A DNA stretch of 8,976 bases, taken from NCBI GenBank assembly GCA_043760555.1, contig JAYUOW010000279.1:1-8976 (forward strand), written 5' to 3'. The notes below the pieces were generated by a model. The model had not been told where the DNA came from. It did no database searches and saw only the letters and a program-made list of their open reading frames with translations. This document shows positions 5,771 through 8,976 of the stretch, piece by piece (the first letter of the stretch is position 1; every line of letters starts with the position of its first letter). This DNA comes from JANMDR01 sp043760555. Its GTDB lineage: Bacteria > Pseudomonadota > Gammaproteobacteria > Burkholderiales > Usitatibacteraceae. The position numbers and the translations under genes were made by a program.

Positions 5771-7591
5771 ATGCCTTGGAGACGCCCTAAAATAGGGGTT
5801 CTTCAAGCTATTTTTTGCGGTGCATTCTGTGCGATATTTGCAACTTTAAGCTTCGCGCAAAGTGCAGGTAAAGTCATTCGCATCGCCATGCAGTCGTCCG
5901 AAAACGGTTTTGATTGCGCGGTTGAATCGAGTGAGTTTACCGGCACGTTATGCGATAGCGTTTTTGATCCGCTGCTGCAATATGATCACTTAGCCCGCCC
6001 TGCCCTGCTGCAACCGCGCACTGCAGCGGCGATGCCGCAGGTGAGCGCAGATGGCCGCATTTACACTATTAAAGTTAGGCGTGGCATTCGTTTTAGCGAC
6101 CATCCGGCGTTCAACGGCAAGCCGCGTTTTCTAACGGCGCGCGATTATGTTTATAGCTTAAAACGCTTGCTTGACCCAGCGTTAAAAGCGCAATGGCAAT
6201 TTTTGTTGGACAACAAATTGCAGGGTGCCGATGACGTGGTGGCAGAGGCGAAGCGCACCAATATATTTAATTATGATCGCCAGTTTATTGGGCTTGAAGC
6301 GCCGGATGATGAAACGTTAATCGTTCGTTTAAAAGAACCTGACTATAACTTAAGCTATATTTTGGCGATGCCTGCAACCTCTGCGGTGGCGCGTGAGGTG
6401 GCTGAAAAATATGGTCGGACCGTGGGTGAACATCCGGTGGGCACGGGTGCTTATGTGCTTAAAGAATGGCGTCGTTCATCGCGCATTGTGCTTACCGCCA
6501 GCCCCACCTATCGCGAAACTTATTTTGAAAGTGTAGGCTCGGCTGATCCGCTAGATGCCCCTATTTTGGCGCATCTCAAGGGCAAACGCCTGCCAATGGT
6601 GCCGCGCGTAGAAATTAGCGTGATGGAAGAAGAGCAGCCGCGTTGGTTGTCGTTTTTAAATAATGAATTCGATTATCTGCGCCCTTTGCCCACACCATTT
6701 GTTGGCATCGCCATGCCCGATGGCAAAATGGCTGAGACCTACGCCAAACGCGGCATTACCGCCAGGCCGGATGAAGTGGCGTGGCTAACTTACACCACGT
6801 TCAACATGAATGACCCGGTAATTGGCGGCTACACGGCTGACAAAATTGCGCTGCGCCGCGCGATGTCGCTGGGCTATCCGGTGGAAGAAGAAATTCGGGT
6901 GGTAGAAAAAAATCAAGCCATCAAAGCGCACTCACCGATTGCTGAAGGCATGGCGGGCTATGTGGCTGAGCAATCACCTACCCTGCAGTTTGATCCTTCG
7001 CGCGCGAAAGCCTTACTGGACATGTTTGGCTACAAAGATATTGATGGCGATGGTTATCGCGAATTGCCCAATGGGCAGCCGCTGGTGATCGACCATGCCT
7101 CAACCCCCGACCAACGCGCAAAAAGCCGCAATGAACTGTGGCAACGCGCCATGCGCGACATCGGTATTCGTATGACGTTTAACAAGATTGAAGCCCTACC
7201 GCAATTGCGCAAAATTGCGCAGCTTGGCAAAATGCCGATGTTTACCTACGGCTGGATTGCTGATTACCCAGACGGCGAGAACTTTCTGCAGTTATTCACC
7301 ACTAAGAGTATCGGTGGTGCGAATTACAGCATGTTTTCTTATCCTGAATTTGATGCAATGTATCAGCAAATATTGTCTATGCCAGACTCGCCCGAGCGCA
7401 CTGCCATTTATTCAAAAATGGTGCGCTTAATTTGGGTGTACAACCCGTGGCGCGTCAACACTTTAAAGCGCGGCACAATATTGAGCCAGCCGTGGTTAAT
7501 CGGACTCAAAAAACACCCTTTTGCTAATGATGCCTTCCGTTATTTTGATATTGATTTAGCTAAATTACAGGTTGCCGCTAAAGGTAAATGA
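5771..7591 (+). CDS. Periplasmic substrate-binding protein of a peptide-type ABC transporter (SBP family 5)
   Basis: A protein of 606 residues from the ATG at 5771. This start gives a clean Sec signal peptide: MPWRRPK, a hydrophobic core IGVLQAIFCGAFCAIFATL, and a likely cut after SFA near residue 29. ATG 5750 or TTG 5741 would add 7 or 10 residues. The mature protein has family-5 solute-binding features: VFDPLLQYD (64-72), GIRFSDHPAF then ARDYVYSLKRLLDP (about 105-136), and GTGAYVLKEWR (224-234). A long C-terminal lobe follows with an aspartate-rich DIDGDGYRELPNG loop. It should bind peptides or a similar oligomeric solute in the periplasm and deliver it to an inner-membrane permease, but no permease or ATPase gene accompanies it on this strand. 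Two cysteines near the mature N-terminus (C49, C61) could form a disulfide. A structured repeat overlaps its start. It ends 14 nt before gspC and may be co-transcribed with it. Confidence 0.9.
   Translation: MPWRRPKIGVLQAIFCGAFCAIFATLSFAQSAGKVIRIAMQSSENGFDCAVESSEFTGTLCDSVFDPLLQYDHLARPALLQPRTAAAMPQVSADGRIYTIKVRRGIRFSDHPAFNGKPRFLTARDYVYSLKRLLDPALKAQWQFLLDNKLQGADDVVAEAKRTNIFNYDRQFIGLEAPDDETLIVRLKEPDYNLSYILAMPATSAVAREVAEKYGRTVGEHPVGTGAYVLKEWRRSSRIVLTASPTYRETYFESVGSADPLDAPILAHLKGKRLPMVPRVEISVMEEEQPRWLSFLNNEFDYLRPLPTPFVGIAMPDGKMAETYAKRGITARPDEVAWLTYTTFNMNDPVIGGYTADKIALRRAMSLGYPVEEEIRVVEKNQAIKAHSPIAEGMAGYVAEQSPTLQFDPSRAKALLDMFGYKDIDGDGYRELPNGQPLVIDHASTPDQRAKSRNELWQRAMRDIGIRMTFNKIEALPQLRKIAQLGKMPMFTYGWIADYPDGENFLQLFTTKSIGGANYSMFSYPEFDAMYQQILSMPDSPERTAIYSKMVRLIWVYNPWRVNTLKRGTILSQPWLIGLKKHPFANDAFRYFDIDLAKLQVAAKGK
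5773..5808 (+). repeat. Structured dispersed repeat, copy C, terminator-like and overlapping a signal-peptide start
   Basis: Third copy of the repeat family. CTTGGAG (5775-5781) pairs with CTTCAAG (5801-5807) through one G-U pair. An inner CCCTA/TAGGG stem (5785-5789 with 5793-5797) closes an AAA loop. Six T residues follow at 5811-5816, so on the plus strand it has the shape of a Rho-independent terminator for the NTF2-like gene that ends at 5744. It also covers the first codons of the binding-protein signal peptide, whose only plausible starts lie upstream of or at its edge. Confidence 0.55.
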
Positions 7592-7608
7592 GGTAAATGA
7601 GATAAATG
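7582..7608 (+). repeat. Three 9-bp tandem units carrying start-Arg-stop minimal ORFs
   Basis: The units are AGGTAAATG (7582-7590), AGGTAAATG (7591-7599) and AGATAAATG (7600-7608). They contain the stop of the binding-protein gene (TGA 7589-7591) and the start of gspC (ATG 7606). In the gspC frame they spell ATG-AGG-TAA (7588-7596) and ATG-AGA-TAA (7597-7605), directly abutting the real start. GAGGT at 7590-7594 is the best ribosome-site candidate for gspC, 11 nt upstream, slightly far. Confidence 0.8.
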
Positions 7609-8466
7609 ACCACAGCACAACCACAGCACAAAAAACTCCAAGCCCTAGCCACTGCTGCCACCGCCGCCATGGCAATTGTGCTGGGCGTGACCATTGCCCA
7701 CGGCATCATGCAGGCCATCAAGCCGCGTGCAGCTTCAGTTAGCGTAGACAGCACAATGCCTGTAAACGCCGATATTACGGCTGCTTACAGCCTGTTTGGT
7801 ATTGCCAGCACAACGCCCACCGCGCCGTCGGCAACAGCGGTGGCGGCAAGCACCAGCTCAGTCATTTTGAAGGGCGTGTTTGCTGTCAATGGCGCAACGC
7901 TTTCAGCGGCAATCGTGAACGTCGGCGGCAAAGATAAGCCAGTGTTAATGGGTGAAGAATTAGAAGCCGGATTAAAGCTCGCCGAAGTATGGCCGGACTA
8001 CATTGTGCTTACCCGCGCAGGCGTGAAAGAGCGGGTGGAACTTTCTGCGCGGACAAGTGCGGGCGGGGGCACAGGGGCAAATAAATCGGGTGCGCCCAAT
8101 GCTTCTGCCGTAGCCGCAGCCACTAATTTCCGCTTAAGCGTAAATAGTGCCTCCAATAATAACTATTCTCTATCGCGCCAAGAACTCAACACATCCCTTC
8201 AAGACCCGCGCCAATTGGGCGTCATGGGCCGTATTGGTATCAATGCGGGCGGCAACGGCGTGCGGGTGGAAGAAGCGCCTACCGGTTCGCTATCGGCAAA
8301 GCTGGGGCTGCGCGCGGGCGATATTATTACCAGCATTAACGGCACCCCAATTACCGGCCCGGGCGACATGGCGCGGATGTACCAACAGTTTGCGACCACA
8401 CCGCAAGTGCGCGCTGAAGTGAAGCGCGGTGGTACGCCGGTGATGCTGACTTACAATATTCAATAG
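7606..8466 (+). CDS. gspC: Type II secretion system protein GspC (inner-membrane, HR and PDZ domains)
   Basis: The 286-residue protein has the GspC domain order. A short cytoplasmic start is followed by one membrane helix (about 13-37, ALATAATAAMAIVLGVTIAH). The homology region (about 61-147) begins with the hallmark AAYSLFGIA, runs through VILKGVFAV and ends in a strand-rich KLAEVWPDYIVLTRAG segment. A Gly/Ser/Ala-rich linker (148-172) leads to a C-terminal PDZ domain (about 218-284) with GLRAGDIITSINGTPI. GspC links the inner-membrane platform to the GspD secretin through its homology region and helps recognise substrates through the PDZ domain. gspC normally precedes gspD, but here the next gene is convergent and unrelated, so this copy is an orphan within the window. 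It follows the peptide-binding protein gene after 14 nt and may be translated by reinitiation through the tandem start-stop units. Confidence 0.9.
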   Translation: MTTAQPQHKKLQALATAATAAMAIVLGVTIAHGIMQAIKPRAASVSVDSTMPVNADITAAYSLFGIASTTPTAPSATAVAASTSSVILKGVFAVNGATLSAAIVNVGGKDKPVLMGEELEAGLKLAEVWPDYIVLTRAGVKERVELSARTSAGGGTGANKSGAPNASAVAAATNFRLSVNSASNNNYSLSRQELNTSLQDPRQLGVMGRIGINAGGNGVRVEEAPTGSLSAKLGLRAGDIITSINGTPITGPGDMARMYQQFATTPQVRAEVKRGGTPVMLTYNIQ

Positions 8467-8475
8467 GCCGGACGG

Positions 8476-8976
8476 CTAGACTAAAACCACCGCGCCGTTT
8501 GGGGTTTGCAGTACCTCCACCGGCACACCATACAACGCGGTTAGCCTCTCGCAGGTACACACGTCAGCCGTGACGCCTACATGCACGTTGCCCGCGAGAG
8601 TGATGGTCAGCGTTTGGTCATTGCTTCCAGTGCTCAAAGCCAGCGCATGTTGTGGGTTGTGCGTTGTTAGGATGAGCGCTACGCCGCTTTGCTTTAGCCG
8701 TAAACAGTGCGCAATCAACCGTGCTTGGTTAGCAATGTCGAGGCTAGCAGCAGGCTCATCCAGCAAAATAATTCGGGCATCAATCGCGATGGCGCGAGCG
8801 ATCAATACCAGCTGTTGCTCACCGCCGGATAGCGTCGAAAAATCAGCGTCGGCCAACGCCGCGATTCCCATAGATTCCAACGCGCTCAGCGCACGCGCGG
8901 CCTCCTTCGCCTGCGGTTGCGCGTACCACGGCTGCCGCGCCATCAAGCCCATCTGAATCACCTGCGATGCTGTAAA
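8476..8976 (-). CDS. ABC importer ATPase of the FecE/BtuD type (partial, N-terminus cut off)
   Basis: The frame is open to the right window edge, giving 166 visible residues; the Walker A region lies outside. Visible motifs in order are the VIQMGL-x-ARQPW segment typical of iron-siderophore, heme and cobalamin importers, the ABC signature LSGGEQQ (8832-8812), Walker B with its glutamate in IILLDEP (8772-8752), the D-loop SLD, and the H-loop histidine in LILTTHNP (H codon 8661-8659). The C-terminal LTALYGVPVEVL segment is also usual for FecE/FepC/BtuD proteins. It would hydrolyse ATP on the cytoplasmic face of a FecCD-type permease presumably encoded beyond the window. An in-frame GTG at 8961 is not the true start because similarity continues upstream. 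It converges on gspC with only 9 bp between the stops. The transported ligand cannot be decided here. Confidence 0.92.
   Translation of the reverse strand, partial: FTASQVIQMGLMARQPWYAQPQAKEAARALSALESMGIAALADADFSTLSGGEQQLVLIARAIAIDARIILLDEPAASLDIANQARLIAHCLRLKQSGVALILTTHNPQHALALSTGSNDQTLTITLAGNVHVGVTADVCTCERLTALYGVPVEVLQTPNGAVVLV

Noticed and set aside
7200..7221. Direct repeat AATTGCGCA around 7203-7220
   Set aside because: It encodes ordinary residues inside a conserved coding region and occurs only twice, so chance is sufficient.
8466..8477. GCCG-GA-CGGC palindrome between convergent gspC and ATPase genes as a bidirectional terminator
   Set aside because: The stem is only four base pairs with a two-base loop and has no T-run on either strand.

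Overview
The window reads as ordinary, gene-dense chromosome of a Gram-negative proteobacterium of middling GC content. A Tat-type leader, a Sec signal peptide on a periplasmic binding protein and a type II secretion GspC protein all imply an outer membrane. The overall style (an IorAB-type molybdenum hydroxylase with XdhC and MocA, a large family-5 peptide-binding protein) suggests a betaproteobacterium. That placement is inference from protein style only.

Left part, minus strand (4181 down to 1): a four-gene molybdenum hydroxylase operon. In transcription order it holds the 2Fe-2S small subunit, the Tat-exported molybdopterin large subunit, the XdhC-family cofactor maturation protein, and a MocA-type molybdopterin cytidylyltransferase cut off by the window start. 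MocA makes the cytosine dinucleotide form of the cofactor, XdhC is expected to protect and hand over the cofactor, and the two subunits form the enzyme. No FAD subunit and no cytochrome gene is visible. A 65-bp divergent promoter region with an 8-11-8 inverted repeat separates this operon from the plus-strand genes.

Middle, plus strand (4247 to 5744): three small genes. The first is an arsenate reductase / low-molecular-weight phosphatase homologue whose catalytic cysteine is replaced by serine. The second is an unrecognised 131-residue protein. The third is an NTF2/SnoaL-like protein.

Right part, plus strand (5771 to 8466): a large secreted peptide-type ABC substrate-binding protein is followed closely by an orphan GspC. 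They are joined by a three-unit 9-bp repeat that encodes two start-Arg-stop minimal ORFs in series. The minus-strand gene at the right edge is a FecE/BtuD-type importer ATPase, convergent with gspC and missing its N-terminus.

I see no CRISPR array, transposase, tRNA or rRNA, and no gene-free stretch over 300 bases. The most interesting non-genic signal is a family of about 38-nt structured repeats, with three copies near 1372, 4776 and 5773. The copies show compensatory base changes, and one overlaps the start codon and signal peptide of the binding protein. The most interesting gene is the cysteine-less ArsC-like protein.
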